Shown here: positions 1 through 8,292 of the stretch, one piece after another
How positions within the stretch are numbered: position 1 is the first letter of the stretch
Layout of the letters: each line of letters starts with the position of its first letter
Virus record (IMG/VR): IMGVR_UViG_3300010149_000002
Location: 1-64,000 of that record
Direction: 5' to 3' (one strand)
Source: a virus
Length of the DNA: 64,000 bases
Position numbers and translations under genes: made by a program
Notes under the pieces: model-generated
What the model saw: the letters and a program-made list of their open reading frames with translations, nothing else
Database searches by the model: none
What the model was told of the DNA's origin: nothing

Positions 1-1402
1 GATCACTTGCATCTGTATTATTAACTATTAAATTTATTACTTGACCATTTACATCATTAGTAAAAGTAAATGTTATATCAGTAGTTACATCTTTATAGAA
101 TACTGCATTTGTATTCCAATCAATATCATTGGTTGTGACTTCTTCATTTAAAGTTGTGCCAAAAGAGTTTTCCCATAATCCAGATCCTGAATTATAAACA
201 ATTGTCTGACCGTCTGTTGGAACGCCTGCTGATACGTCTGCTAAATTATCTAAATTAATATTATCACCAACTGGTGACGGTCTATATACTTTTATCTGTA
301 ATGTATTAGCATCTTCAACATAAAATAGAGGATTAGAAAATCCTGTAGATGGTTCGGTAGTAACTGGAGAGCCTGCAACTGTTTCAGACAGATAATAGTA
401 CTCGCCAATTGTAAATCCATGTGCATCAGATTCTACTCTTCCAAAATCGGTAACAGCAAAGTTATCGACATCAATAATACTAGTGACGGTATAGTAAGCT
501 AGAGTTGCTTCATTATCAGCTAATCCTTTTACAAAAATTGTACCATTATGATAAACCCCATCTCCGACAGCAAATCCATGTTCAACTTGGTTAATTTCTG
601 AAGTTGTACCTGCTCCGCCTCCAACTGCCTTAAGGGTATTGTCTATGACTTGAAACATCTCTTTTGAATCTGTAGCAAAAACTAATTGTCCATCTGATGC
701 AGTTGAAGCGTAAGTAATTAGGTTAGCTTCTGTATCTTGTTTAACATCTAATTGAGTAGGGGTGATAACACTACCACTTGTAAATGATCCCCCATCTATA
801 ACTCTTGTATCGATATCTGATTGTAGCTCATCTAAGGCACTCTGAACGTCTGTAGCAGCTAAGTTACCAGATGGTACATTACTAATTGCACTTGCATCGT
901 GAGCGTCTGTAGGGTTAGCTATGTGATCGTCAACAGTTGATTGTGATGTTACAATGTCTGCTTCTGCAGTATCTAATCTTTCTTCTACTTCATCAATTGC
1001 CGCTTGAACATTTGCACCAGTTAAACCACTTGTAGAATTGTCATAACTAATTTCATTTGCATCATTTTGATTATCTAATGCTACTTTTACAGCATCTAAT
1101 GCGGCTTGTACATTTGATCCAAGAGAGCTTACTGCTTCGTTTGCATCATCGTATACAATGTCTACTGAGTCAGCAGATAAAGTGTTGTTGCCAGTTGCTG
1201 CTGTAGCGTCAATTGTTTTGTTTTCTAGAGACTGTGCTTCATCAGTGTTAACAACTTCCCTAGCTGCAGAAGCATCTCTATATTTTAGTTTGTCATCAAC
1301 CGAGTCATACGCTAACTCGCCTTCTCTAGAGAGTGGTTCTAAGGTCAAGTCTTCTGGCTTAAGCTCTATCCCTTTTGTAAATCTCTTTCTTAAAATTGCC
1401 AT
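1..1402 (-). CDS. Fibre-like structural protein (3' end beyond window)
   Basis: Open minus-strand frame from ATG at 1402 to the window edge, at least 467 codons with no stop. It starts MAILRKRFTKG and carries spaced copies of a motif of the type NVQAALD/NVQAAIDEV/DVQSALDEL around residues 90-190, separated by T, S, D and N-rich linkers. This pattern is common in phage tail fibres and head appendages. The C-terminal part is beta-rich and acidic (GFAVGDGVYHNG, GFTIGEYYYLSE). It is the last visible gene of the left late block, just downstream of another structural gene. Role as fibre or appendage is inferred from composition; the receptor-binding end is outside the window. Confidence 0.75.
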   Translation of the reverse strand, partial: MAILRKRFTKGIELKPEDLTLEPLSREGELAYDSVDDKLKYRDASAAREVVNTDEAQSLENKTIDATAATGNNTLSADSVDIVYDDANEAVSSLGSNVQAALDAVKVALDNQNDANEISYDNSTSGLTGANVQAAIDEVEERLDTAEADIVTSQSTVDDHIANPTDAHDASAISNVPSGNLAATDVQSALDELQSDIDTRVIDGGSFTSGSVITPTQLDVKQDTEANLITYASTASDGQLVFATDSKEMFQVIDNTLKAVGGGAGTTSEINQVEHGFAVGDGVYHNGTIFVKGLADNEATLAYYTVTSIIDVDNFAVTDFGRVESDAHGFTIGEYYYLSETVAGSPVTTEPSTGFSNPLFYVEDANTLQIKVYRPSPVGDNINLDNLADVSAGVPTDGQTIVYNSGSGLWENSFGTTLNEEVTTNDIDWNTNAVFYKDVTTDITFTFTNDVNGQVINLIVNNTDASD

Positions 1403-1421
1403 TTTATATGCTCCTAATTAT

Positions 1422-1886
1422 TTATACGTCTATAATTGCTTGTCCACGAAATTTTATAGTTAATTGGTCTGTATCTACTACTGATTGTGATGTATATATA
1501 AACTGTCCTGCTGCGTTAATATCTATTGAAACGTCAGCATCAGTTCCTGTAAATTCTGAATCTATATAAAAGTCAGATCCATCAAAAACACCACTGCATT
1601 TGAAAGAATCTACTTTAGGAGTACCAGAAGTAAATGTTCTAGTAATTAATCCCTCTACTTGAATTTGTTGTACTATTGATGTATCGAATGATAGTCCGTT
1701 GATAGGCTGAGAGCTTGCTCCATCTGCTAGAGAAGCTTCAGTAAGTAAAATATCTTGTGGACCTTGTATTGTTGCAATTATTTCGGAGTTTTTTCTGAGG
1801 TATAGGGTAATTTGCTCGCCCCAATTAGAATTTCCCACTGTGGGGATATCGAAGACCTCATCTCCTAATCTAAGTCTGATTGACAT
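1422..1886 (-). CDS. Small virion structural protein, unassigned
   Basis: 154 aa, rich in T, S, D, I and V, with the look of a beta-sandwich decoration or appendage protein. It has no cysteine cluster or membrane segment. A late promoter lies 31 nt upstream of its ATG and a rho-independent terminator separates it from the capsid gene behind it, so with the fibre-like gene it forms its own transcription unit. I do not recognise a family. A head decoration, fibre-attachment or chaperone role would fit the position. Confidence 0.7.
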   Translation of the reverse strand: MSIRLRLGDEVFDIPTVGNSNWGEQITLYLRKNSEIIATIQGPQDILLTEASLADGASSQPINGLSFDTSIVQQIQVEGLITRTFTSGTPKVDSFKCSGVFDGSDFYIDSEFTGTDADVSIDINAAGQFIYTSQSVVDTDQLTIKFRGQAIIDV

Positions 1887-1916
1887 GTCATATCCTTGTT
1901 TTTATATAGCTATATA

Positions 1917-1932
1917 TACTATAGTTGTTAAA
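1917..1932 (-). promoter_or_regulatory. Phage late promoter, copy 1
   Basis: Exact 16-nt motif, minus strand TTTAACAACTATAGTA, directly upstream of the structural gene starting at 1886. The same 16 nt occur seven times, always in this orientation. The ACTATAG core resembles promoters of T7-type RNA polymerases; TATAGT could instead be a -10 hexamer. No -35-like hexamer is conserved upstream. Confidence 0.75.
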
Positions 1933-1966
1933 ATACAGTATTTTACCTGATTTCAATACTATATAT

Positions 1967-1993
1967 AAAAAAGCCCCGACATTGCATCGGGGC
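1967..1993 (-). terminator. Rho-independent terminator behind the capsid gene
   Basis: On the minus strand, GCCCCGA and TCGGGGC form a perfect 7-bp stem around a 7-nt loop, followed by a run of six T. It lies 28 nt after the capsid stop codon and just ahead of the next late promoter, so it ends the capsid transcript. Confidence 0.9.
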
Positions 1994-2020
1994 GATATTA
2001 CTAATTAAGAACTAATTAGA

Positions 2021-3322
2021 TTACGAGTGAGTATCATTTTTGATGTATCTTAAGATTGTGATACAGCTTGGTCTACTTGAGAATAGTGCTTGGTCAGAGT
2101 AAGCTCTGATTTCGTAACCACTATGGTTGTCAAGAAGTCTGAAAAATTCACCTTCGTATCCTTTTGGATCAAAAGTAATGTCAGAAGAACCGATTCTGAT
2201 AAGATCTTTCTCACAGAAAGCGTAAGCGTAACCTTCTTTAACGTAAGTAGAAGGGATGATTTTGATAGATCCTGCTTGACCTTCAAATTCGATCGCTCTA
2301 GCACCTTCTTTAACTTTAGCAGCACTATAAGAAGAGTCATATCTTCTCTTAGCAGTTTGCTCAGTTAAAAGGTCATTCCAAGAGTTAACATTAACCATAA
2401 CAGTCATTTGCTCTTCTCCAAGACCTTTTTCAACAGCTCTAGCAACAGCTTCTTCAACTTTAGCAAAGCTTAACTTAGCTGCAGTAGAAACAGTTCCAAC
2501 GTCAACCAAGTTACCTTGGAAAAGTGGCTCGTTAGAGTTATTGATTTCAAATAGGTTTCCTCTAGTTTCAGCAATAGAGTGAAGTCCTAGCATATCTTTA
2601 TGTACAGCACCTGCTTCACAAGCACCGGAAAAGAAGATAACGTCAGTAGCTGCAACACTAATTGCTGAAGCGTCTTCAAGAACAGTTACTTTTTTAGATT
2701 GGATGTCATATCCAGAAATCGTTAGTTCCCCTCTCTTAGTAGCAAGATCAGAAGAAAAGATTTCAATTTTATGTTTAGTAGTACCAACCCAGATACCTGC
2801 TGCCCATTCTTGATCTTCAACTTTAAGAACAGATGGTCCAGTTCCAGTTACTGATTCTACGATACCAATACCTTTTTGTCCGTAAAGCATTGATACTTCT
2901 AGTCTGTGGTACATAGATTTCATCATGTTACCAGTTAATAATTTAATACCTCTTTCAAAAGCACCATTAGAGTTTTGAGATCTAGAAGCAACAGCAGTAG
3001 AGATCGCAGATCTTAATACCATTTCTACAGATTTAACTCTAGCGTTCTTAAGAGTAAATGAACTTGGAGTTCTTAATGCAAAAGCCTCTCCGTCAGAACC
3101 ACCGTAAGTAATCCCACCTTCAAGTCCTAGAACTACAGGCTCGTTATAAGCAGCACCAAGTTCTTTATCTCCGGGTGCGAAAGGAACCATATCTGCCATT
3201 TTAGTGTTAGCAGGTACTAAGTCTTTAAGTTCGTTGTAAATTTCTTTAAATAATCCGTTTAGTGCGGATGCTCCATTCTGGCTATGTGCCGAATCTGGAA
3301 GTGTTGAGCCAATGTCAGCCAT
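2021..3322 (-). CDS. Major capsid protein
   Basis: 433 aa. The protein forms the icosahedral shell. It lies directly downstream of an acidic coiled-coil scaffold gene and is followed by a strong terminator, the classic head-gene order scaffold-capsid. The sequence is free of membrane segments and has a mixed alpha/beta composition typical of HK97-fold coats, with an N-terminal helical stretch (ALNGLFKEIYNELKDLVP) and a C-terminal beta-rich portion. AGGAG lies 6 nt before the ATG. It has its own late promoter and a 175-nt leader with a stable hairpin. The assignment rests on position, size and expression signals rather than on a family motif. Confidence 0.85.
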   Translation of the reverse strand: MADIGSTLPDSAHSQNGASALNGLFKEIYNELKDLVPANTKMADMVPFAPGDKELGAAYNEPVVLGLEGGITYGGSDGEAFALRTPSSFTLKNARVKSVEMVLRSAISTAVASRSQNSNGAFERGIKLLTGNMMKSMYHRLEVSMLYGQKGIGIVESVTGTGPSVLKVEDQEWAAGIWVGTTKHKIEIFSSDLATKRGELTISGYDIQSKKVTVLEDASAISVAATDVIFFSGACEAGAVHKDMLGLHSIAETRGNLFEINNSNEPLFQGNLVDVGTVSTAAKLSFAKVEEAVARAVEKGLGEEQMTVMVNVNSWNDLLTEQTAKRRYDSSYSAAKVKEGARAIEFEGQAGSIKIIPSTYVKEGYAYAFCEKDLIRIGSSDITFDPKGYEGEFFRLLDNHSGYEIRAYSDQALFSSRPSCITILRYIKNDTHS

Positions 3323-3472
3323 TTTAATCTCCTATGATTAGTTTTTAGTTAATTTGATAAATTTCCATCTTTTCACTTGACTGATTTGTTTTAATTTGAT
3401 ACTCTAAAATCCGGTTAAGGGTATTTAAAGGTCTTGTCAAAACTACCACAGATTTGATCTAAGATAGTTAAA

Positions 3473-3494
3473 CGTAGGGCAAAATAACCCTACG
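3473..3494 (-). promoter_or_regulatory. 5'-leader hairpin of the capsid transcript
   Basis: CGTAGGG and CCCTACG form a perfect 7-bp stem with an 8-nt loop, beginning within a few bases of the late promoter core at 3496-3511. It would be at the extreme 5' end of the capsid mRNA. A 5' stem can protect an mRNA from decay; only three T follow, so it is a poor terminator. Confidence 0.6.
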
Positions 3495-3495
3495 G

Positions 3496-3511
3496 TACTA
3501 TAGTTGTTAAA
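3496..3511 (-). promoter_or_regulatory. Phage late promoter, copy 2 (capsid)
   Basis: Exact copy of the 16-nt motif, between the scaffold stop codon and the capsid start. This gives the capsid gene its own transcript besides read-through from the portal and scaffold operon. Confidence 0.75.
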
Positions 3512-3523
3512 ATTACGTTATTT

Positions 3524-4525
3524 TTATCTATTTCTTACACTAAAGAAGTCTTCTAGTCTGCCTTTCTTTTTATCATCAGACTTTGCTTCTTTCTTAGGTG
3601 CAGAAGGTTTGTTTATAGATTTCGCAGACTTAGGTGCTTTTCTAACCTTACTTATAGCCTTTTTCTTGAGCCTATCGATGTTTTTATTACCGATATATTG
3701 CTCAATAATCTCATCAGGCATGTCCTCAAAAAGCTTAGAAATCTCATCTTTGATCTCTTTTTCTACAGTTGGTAAAACGTCTTTTACAGAAATCTCATCT
3801 GGGTCAAATCCACCGCCACCTTCGTTTTGTGGTGTGATTGCCCAAGCTAGAGTATCTGCAATTTGTCTTACAACTCTAGGTGAAGCAGTCAATGTAGTGT
3901 GTGCATCTAATGCCTCTGAAATTTCATTGTCAAGTTGCATAGCAGCTTCTTCCTGCATACGCTCATATTCCATCTGCTTTTCTCTTTCTTCCTTAGATTT
4001 TAATTGCTCTCTAAGTTGTTGAAGCTCTTTTTCTCTTTCTTCTCTTTCAAGTTCAGCAGGATCTTTTTTCATCTGCTCTAGTCTTTGTGCCATTCTCATT
4101 TCAGCTAGTTCATCAGCATCCATTCCCATTTGCTCAAAGAACTTCCAAGGATTGTTTTTCCAATCATTTACTTGATTTTTAAGAGCGTTCTCTAATTCAG
4201 CTTTTTGTTGCATAGCTTGTTGACCTGCATAAGCTCTTTGTAATTCTCTTTTTACAGCTTCTTCATCACTTAGATCTAATGTCTTGTTAAATGTTTTCCC
4301 ATTAACTTTTAATTGGAACTCTTTAACCATGCTCTTTAGCTCTTTTTCGCTTGCACCGTTCTTTGCTGCTTCTTCAAGCTCTTCTTCAAGTTCTTCAACG
4401 GAATCAGCTTGGACACCTTCATCAGATGACTCATCGCCTTCTGCTTCAATTTCCCCTGACTCTTCTACAACCTCATTATCAATAGGTTGCTCTTGTACTT
4501 CGTTTTCGATTACTTCTTCAGACAT
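3524..4525 (-). CDS. Capsid scaffolding protein
   Basis: 333 aa, highly charged. The first 70 residues are strongly acidic, followed by long E, K, Q and R-rich predicted coiled coil (about residues 115-210). The C-terminus is basic (KKKAISKVRKAPKSAK onward), the part that in known scaffolds contacts the coat protein. It lies directly upstream of the capsid gene. AAGGAG precedes the ATG. Scaffolds are poorly conserved, so assignment rests on charge pattern, helix content and gene order. Confidence 0.8.
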   Translation of the reverse strand: MSEEVIENEVQEQPIDNEVVEESGEIEAEGDESSDEGVQADSVEELEEELEEAAKNGASEKELKSMVKEFQLKVNGKTFNKTLDLSDEEAVKRELQRAYAGQQAMQQKAELENALKNQVNDWKNNPWKFFEQMGMDADELAEMRMAQRLEQMKKDPAELEREEREKELQQLREQLKSKEEREKQMEYERMQEEAAMQLDNEISEALDAHTTLTASPRVVRQIADTLAWAITPQNEGGGGFDPDEISVKDVLPTVEKEIKDEISKLFEDMPDEIIEQYIGNKNIDRLKKKAISKVRKAPKSAKSINKPSAPKKEAKSDDKKKGRLEDFFSVRNR

Positions 4526-4581
4526 AGTAACTCCTTAGTTATATATGTAAGTGTACTGCTCTTTATTGAGTAAGTACTAAA

Positions 4582-4851
4582 TTATTTTACTTTGTTCTTT
4601 ATTTTAGTGAACTTTTTACTTGTATATTGTTTGCCTTTACTTCTAGCATCTGCCTTTGCTTTCTTAGCGGATTCTTTTTCTTTATCAGACATTTCTCCCC
4701 ATGTTTTTGGAGTGTCTTTTGTAACTCTTTTAGAAGGTCTACAGTAGCTATCATCATCTCCATGACCACACTCTTTACCTTTAGAATCTTTCCACACTTC
4801 CTTGTGCCACCTTACTAATCCACCTTGAGAAGCAGAAGGTTTTTTACTCAT
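4582..4851 (-). CDS. Small basic DUF5872-like protein
   Basis: 89 aa, very Lys-rich. It carries the pattern LVRWHKEVWKD, then CGHG, then YCRPSKRVTKDTPKTW, which matches from memory the DUF5872 family found in phage and large-virus genomes, where the usual string is RWFKE...CGR...CRPS. The C-terminus is a basic tail (KKFTKIKNKVK). Its start overlaps the stop of the preceding small gene (ATGA). A nucleic-acid-binding virion component is plausible but not demonstrated. Confidence 0.65.
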   Translation of the reverse strand: MSKKPSASQGGLVRWHKEVWKDSKGKECGHGDDDSYCRPSKRVTKDTPKTWGEMSDKEKESAKKAKADARSKGKQYTSKKFTKIKNKVK

Positions 4852-5027
4852 TTCTTGTAGCCTCCACCTTTCTTCTTATATTCCTTTACTACAGCAGACG
4901 ATGCGTATGCACTTGGCCAATCTTCATTATACTTCTTTTTTATCTTAGCTTTAATCTTTTTATAAAGCTCCGGCTTAGTTGGACAAGCTCCATTAGCTGT
5001 CTTGCCATCACATGACTTTTTAGACAT
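4848..5027 (-). CDS. Small basic protein, partner of the DUF5872-like gene
   Basis: 59 aa, starting MSKKSCDGKTANGACPTKPELY and ending KEYKKKGGGYKK. The middle reads KKKYNEDWPSAYASSAVVKEYKK. This WPSAYAS...VxxYKxxGG pattern is a domain I have seen together with DUF5872-type sequences in other viruses. It starts inside the 3' end of the HNH gene and overlaps the next gene by 4 nt, so the two small genes are translationally coupled. Function unknown; the basic charge suggests DNA contact. Confidence 0.65.
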   Translation of the reverse strand: MSKKSCDGKTANGACPTKPELYKKIKAKIKKKYNEDWPSAYASSAVVKEYKKKGGGYKK

Positions 5028-5769
5028 TATAGCTCTCCTTTAGTTCATGTTTTTTCTGAGGAACTTGTATTTTATTTCTCCAACTATTATTACTATAAGT
5101 TCCATCAAAACTATTATTTTTTATTAAATTATGTTCTTCACTTAATACTTGTAAATTCCAAGAAACGTGTAGTCCACATACGTCTGGGTGATTAATAGGT
5201 ATTATGTGGTCTACGTTAAATCTATACCCTAATTGTTTTTCTAGATCTGCTGCTTTCTTGTAAAACTTCTTTAAAATCTTATAATCCTCTTTAAATGCTT
5301 TTTTACAAGCTTTTTTAATAAATCTTGTTTCGGCAATCCTCGCTCTACACCTATCGGGATGTCTTTTTTCATACCTTTTTCTTTTTTGTTTAATAAGATC
5401 TTTATTATTACTTGCCCATTTTTTATTTCTTATCTTTATTTTTTCTTTGTTTTCTATATAATATTTTGCATTTTTTTCTTTTATAATCTTTTTATTTTTT
5501 TCGCTATATTTCTTTTTATAGTCAGATGCATACTTTTTCTTACATTTATCTGAACAGTATTTTTTAGATTTTGTAAAACTTTTAAACTCACCGTCACATA
5601 TTTTACAACTTAAAGTAATAAGTTTTCTATTTTCTCTTTTTTTTGCAGCAACTTTAGACTTGTACTTTTTTCGATATTCCTTCTTTTTTATACTTCTACA
5701 ATCTTTACAATATTTAGAAAACCTTGAAGATTCATAATCTATGTTACATAATTTGCAATTATATTTCAT
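5020..5769 (-). CDS. HNH homing-type endonuclease in the head operon
   Basis: 249 aa. Two N-terminal zinc-finger-like Cys clusters (CKLC...YCKDC and CKIC...YCSDKC, residues about 5-80) are followed by a very Lys-rich linker (about 80-140) and a C-terminal HNH core: VDHIIP then GLHVSWNLQVLS then HNLIKNN. The first His, the Asn of WNLQ and the last His-Asn give the beta-beta-alpha metal fold that cuts DNA. It sits between genes for head proteins and overlaps both neighbours, typical of a free-standing mobile nuclease gene. It is markedly more A- and Lys-rich than its neighbours, a sign of separate origin. Confidence 0.85.
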   Translation of the reverse strand: MKYNCKLCNIDYESSRFSKYCKDCRSIKKKEYRKKYKSKVAAKKRENRKLITLSCKICDGEFKSFTKSKKYCSDKCKKKYASDYKKKYSEKNKKIIKEKNAKYYIENKEKIKIRNKKWASNNKDLIKQKRKRYEKRHPDRCRARIAETRFIKKACKKAFKEDYKILKKFYKKAADLEKQLGYRFNVDHIIPINHPDVCGLHVSWNLQVLSEEHNLIKNNSFDGTYSNNSWRNKIQVPQKKHELKESYNV

Positions 5770-6085
5770 ATTTATTTATATCCATCCATTTCTGTTGAGT
5801 CATGCCTTTTGGACATCTGCCAAAACTTCTAAACCGTTCTTCATCTTCAAATCTAACTCCCATTCCTTCTAGTCTGGTTTTTACAGACCTTTTTAGAACA
5901 TTTAGATTGTTAATGTTTTCCCCACCTCTATGTACATTCTCTGAGTTTATGTTTTTAATCTTATACGTTACATTTTCTAGATCTAAATATACCAAGTACT
6001 CTGCACCAGTTCTTTCTGATTTTAGAATCTTGTTAGAAACTACAACGCCTTCTTCTTTTGTGTTTTTATATCTAATTCTTTTCAT
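5759..6085 (-). CDS. Conserved-looking protein, unknown function
   Basis: 108 aa, basic, no membrane segment. It overlaps the portal stop codon at its start and the HNH gene at its end. The C-terminus reads FGRCPKGMTQQKWMDINKYEI. The N-terminal half (RYKNTKEEGVVVSNKILKS, then EYLVYLDLENVTYKI) looks like a small beta-barrel of the SH3 kind. I do not recognise the family. Its place between portal and scaffold suggests a head-maturation or minor virion role, which is inference. Confidence 0.6.
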   Translation of the reverse strand: MKRIRYKNTKEEGVVVSNKILKSERTGAEYLVYLDLENVTYKIKNINSENVHRGGENINNLNVLKRSVKTRLEGMGVRFEDEERFRSFGRCPKGMTQQKWMDINKYEI

Positions 6086-8175
6086 TAAACATTCCCCTGT
6101 CCTGTATTCATTGCCATTAATTCTTCTGGTGATTGTGGTTGTGCTTGTCCCTGTATATCAGGAGCTTGTGCAGGTTGCGGCATACCCGGAGCAGTTTGAT
6201 TCATAGGAGTACCTTGCATTGGTTGTGATGCTCCTTGTGCTCCCGGAACTCCACCTTGTTGTTGTGGATTAACCGGACTTCCCCCCGGAGGAGCAAGCGG
6301 TTGTTCACCTATAATCGATAATAAATTTGGATCACTTGTTTGAAGTAATGTAATGTGCTCTTGTATGTGTGCTAATGTTCTAGCTACTAAGTCTGCATCT
6401 TGTCTTAGAACAGGATCAGATAATACTGCTCTATGTTCTCTAATATGCATTGCGTGATGATCTGTTGCGATTGCAATAACATCTCCTGAACCTTTTAATA
6501 GTGATTCGTTTTCTGCATTTATAGTATCTAATTCGTTAGTTACACTTTGAGTAATACCTTTTAAGTTACCTGTATTTAGAATCTCTAGGTATTTCTCTGG
6601 AGTAGTAATAACACCCATCTGTAAAAGGTTTTCAGCAATCTGTGCTCTACCTGCAGGAGTCTGTGCAAGTGCGTTACCTACATCGACAACAACTCTGTTA
6701 ATAGATTCTAGATCTTCTGATTTAAACTCTACCATTTTAGTCGTACTTGATATACCTGCAATTGATGCAATTCTTGGTGCATCTGCAAAGTCTTTTAATA
6801 TATTTATCAAACCAGTTCCAACATCTTCTAATAATTGAATATAAGACTGTTGTAATCCTGACATAAATTGTAATGCTTGTGACTGTACTAGTGCTAGTGC
6901 CGTACCTGATCGTAAACTAGTTTCAGGATTACCCCTTGCAACCGAGTTAATACCCGATACGGTTTCCATAGTCTTTTCTAATATAGATAAAAAGTTATAG
7001 GTTTCTTGAGAAGTAGCAGTTAGTTGTAGTGGTTCTGGTTTCCCTACTTGATCATTGTATTCTAAGAAGTTTAGTCCACCTTCTAATTGATTTACTTTTA
7101 GATTGTTACCTTGTGGGTTTAGAATATTCTGGACACCAAAGGCATTATTGTTTGTCATAATTGTTGAGTATAAACTATTGATAGCATCTTGAAGTGGTAA
7201 AATATCCCACATAGATGTGTAACCATATGGAGTACCTAAAATATTTCTAGGAGCGATCCTAAGAATAGGTAAATCCCTATAAGGCATATCAGTATCTTCT
7301 AAAACTATATCAGAAGTGATATACATTAAATATCTACCTTCTGGTTTTGCTTCAGTTCTTTTGTGATATAATTCGTATACTGGAATATCTTCTGTCTTAT
7401 CGAATGATGACAATGAGATTCTATTATTAGCGTTACCCTGATCTTTAGTTGCGATTGTCATAATTTCATCTTCAAATTGAGGGTACTTTTCTTTAAGGTT
7501 ATGTCTGTTTACAAAAGTCCTAATAACAACCCACTCATGTAAATCAGGAGATTCTTTAGTAGAATCAAATGCAACATCAAATGGAGATAGAGTGTAGAAA
7601 TCTACATCACCATCATAAATTGGAATTGGCTTTAGAATATTACCATCTTCGTCTAATGGATTATCTTCATCGTCAAATGAAGCGATGGAACTAGGGTCTA
7701 TGTCGAGGTAGTCATTTATTTCTCCTCGGGTAGCGTTCCATTCCATTTTTACAAATCCAGACCCTAACACGATTGCATATTCTACGGCAGCTTTTATATT
7801 GCGTTCTAGCCGCTTTTCACGCATATAGTATTCTAAGAGTCCATTACCAAGCTCCGCTTGTATCTTAGATTTTCTATCTGTATTTATTGCTCTACATTGA
7901 AAACTTGGACGAGATCCAGTTACCATGTTAAGCATGTGTGTACATAAGTTAGAATAGTGATTTACAGCAAGATTTACTAATTCACCTTGTTCACCACCAA
8001 AGCTAATCTCATGACTACTTTGATAATAGTTACCATGATACGCTGACCATGACTTTTTTATCTTACTAATATAATTATTTACAGTAATGTTTTGAAACCA
8101 TTCCTGAGTCTTCTTTTCTAAATAACTGGCAGCCTTCTCAGCTTCGTCAGCAGCAAAATAAATGCTGTGTTCCAT
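6085..8175 (-). CDS. Portal protein (P22-like)
   Basis: About 697 aa. It forms the dodecameric portal ring at one capsid vertex through which DNA is packaged and ejected. Length and the succession of helical and beta segments fit P22-type podoviral portals. The C-terminus (last about 70 residues) is Gln, Pro and Gly-rich and low-complexity. Gene order TerL-portal-scaffold-capsid supports it. The ATG at 8175 is preferred because AAGGAG sits 6 nt upstream; an in-frame GTG two codons earlier overlaps that ribosome site. A late promoter lies 27 nt upstream of the start. Confidence 0.85.
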   Translation of the reverse strand: MEHSIYFAADEAEKAASYLEKKTQEWFQNITVNNYISKIKKSWSAYHGNYYQSSHEISFGGEQGELVNLAVNHYSNLCTHMLNMVTGSRPSFQCRAINTDRKSKIQAELGNGLLEYYMREKRLERNIKAAVEYAIVLGSGFVKMEWNATRGEINDYLDIDPSSIASFDDEDNPLDEDGNILKPIPIYDGDVDFYTLSPFDVAFDSTKESPDLHEWVVIRTFVNRHNLKEKYPQFEDEIMTIATKDQGNANNRISLSSFDKTEDIPVYELYHKRTEAKPEGRYLMYITSDIVLEDTDMPYRDLPILRIAPRNILGTPYGYTSMWDILPLQDAINSLYSTIMTNNNAFGVQNILNPQGNNLKVNQLEGGLNFLEYNDQVGKPEPLQLTATSQETYNFLSILEKTMETVSGINSVARGNPETSLRSGTALALVQSQALQFMSGLQQSYIQLLEDVGTGLINILKDFADAPRIASIAGISSTTKMVEFKSEDLESINRVVVDVGNALAQTPAGRAQIAENLLQMGVITTPEKYLEILNTGNLKGITQSVTNELDTINAENESLLKGSGDVIAIATDHHAMHIREHRAVLSDPVLRQDADLVARTLAHIQEHITLLQTSDPNLLSIIGEQPLAPPGGSPVNPQQQGGVPGAQGASQPMQGTPMNQTAPGMPQPAQAPDIQGQAQPQSPEELMAMNTGQGNV

Positions 8176-8201
8176 TATCACTCCTTAAAGTATCATTATA
8201 G

Positions 8202-8217
8202 TACTATAGTTGTTAAA
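8202..8217 (-). promoter_or_regulatory. Phage late promoter, copy 3 (portal)
   Basis: Exact 16-nt late motif in the 110-bp gap between the TerL stop and the portal start. It drives the portal-scaffold segment. Confidence 0.75.
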
Positions 8218-8292
8218 AAGGTGTATTTTTAAAACATGGGTATTATATTACTCAAATATTACAAATACTTAAATAAATGGGTACTATATTAC

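Noticed and set aside
3504-4538. Plus-strand Ser-rich open frames over the scaffold gene
   Set aside because: Antisense shadows of the acidic scaffold gene; Ser runs arise from complementing Glu codons. No ribosome sites.
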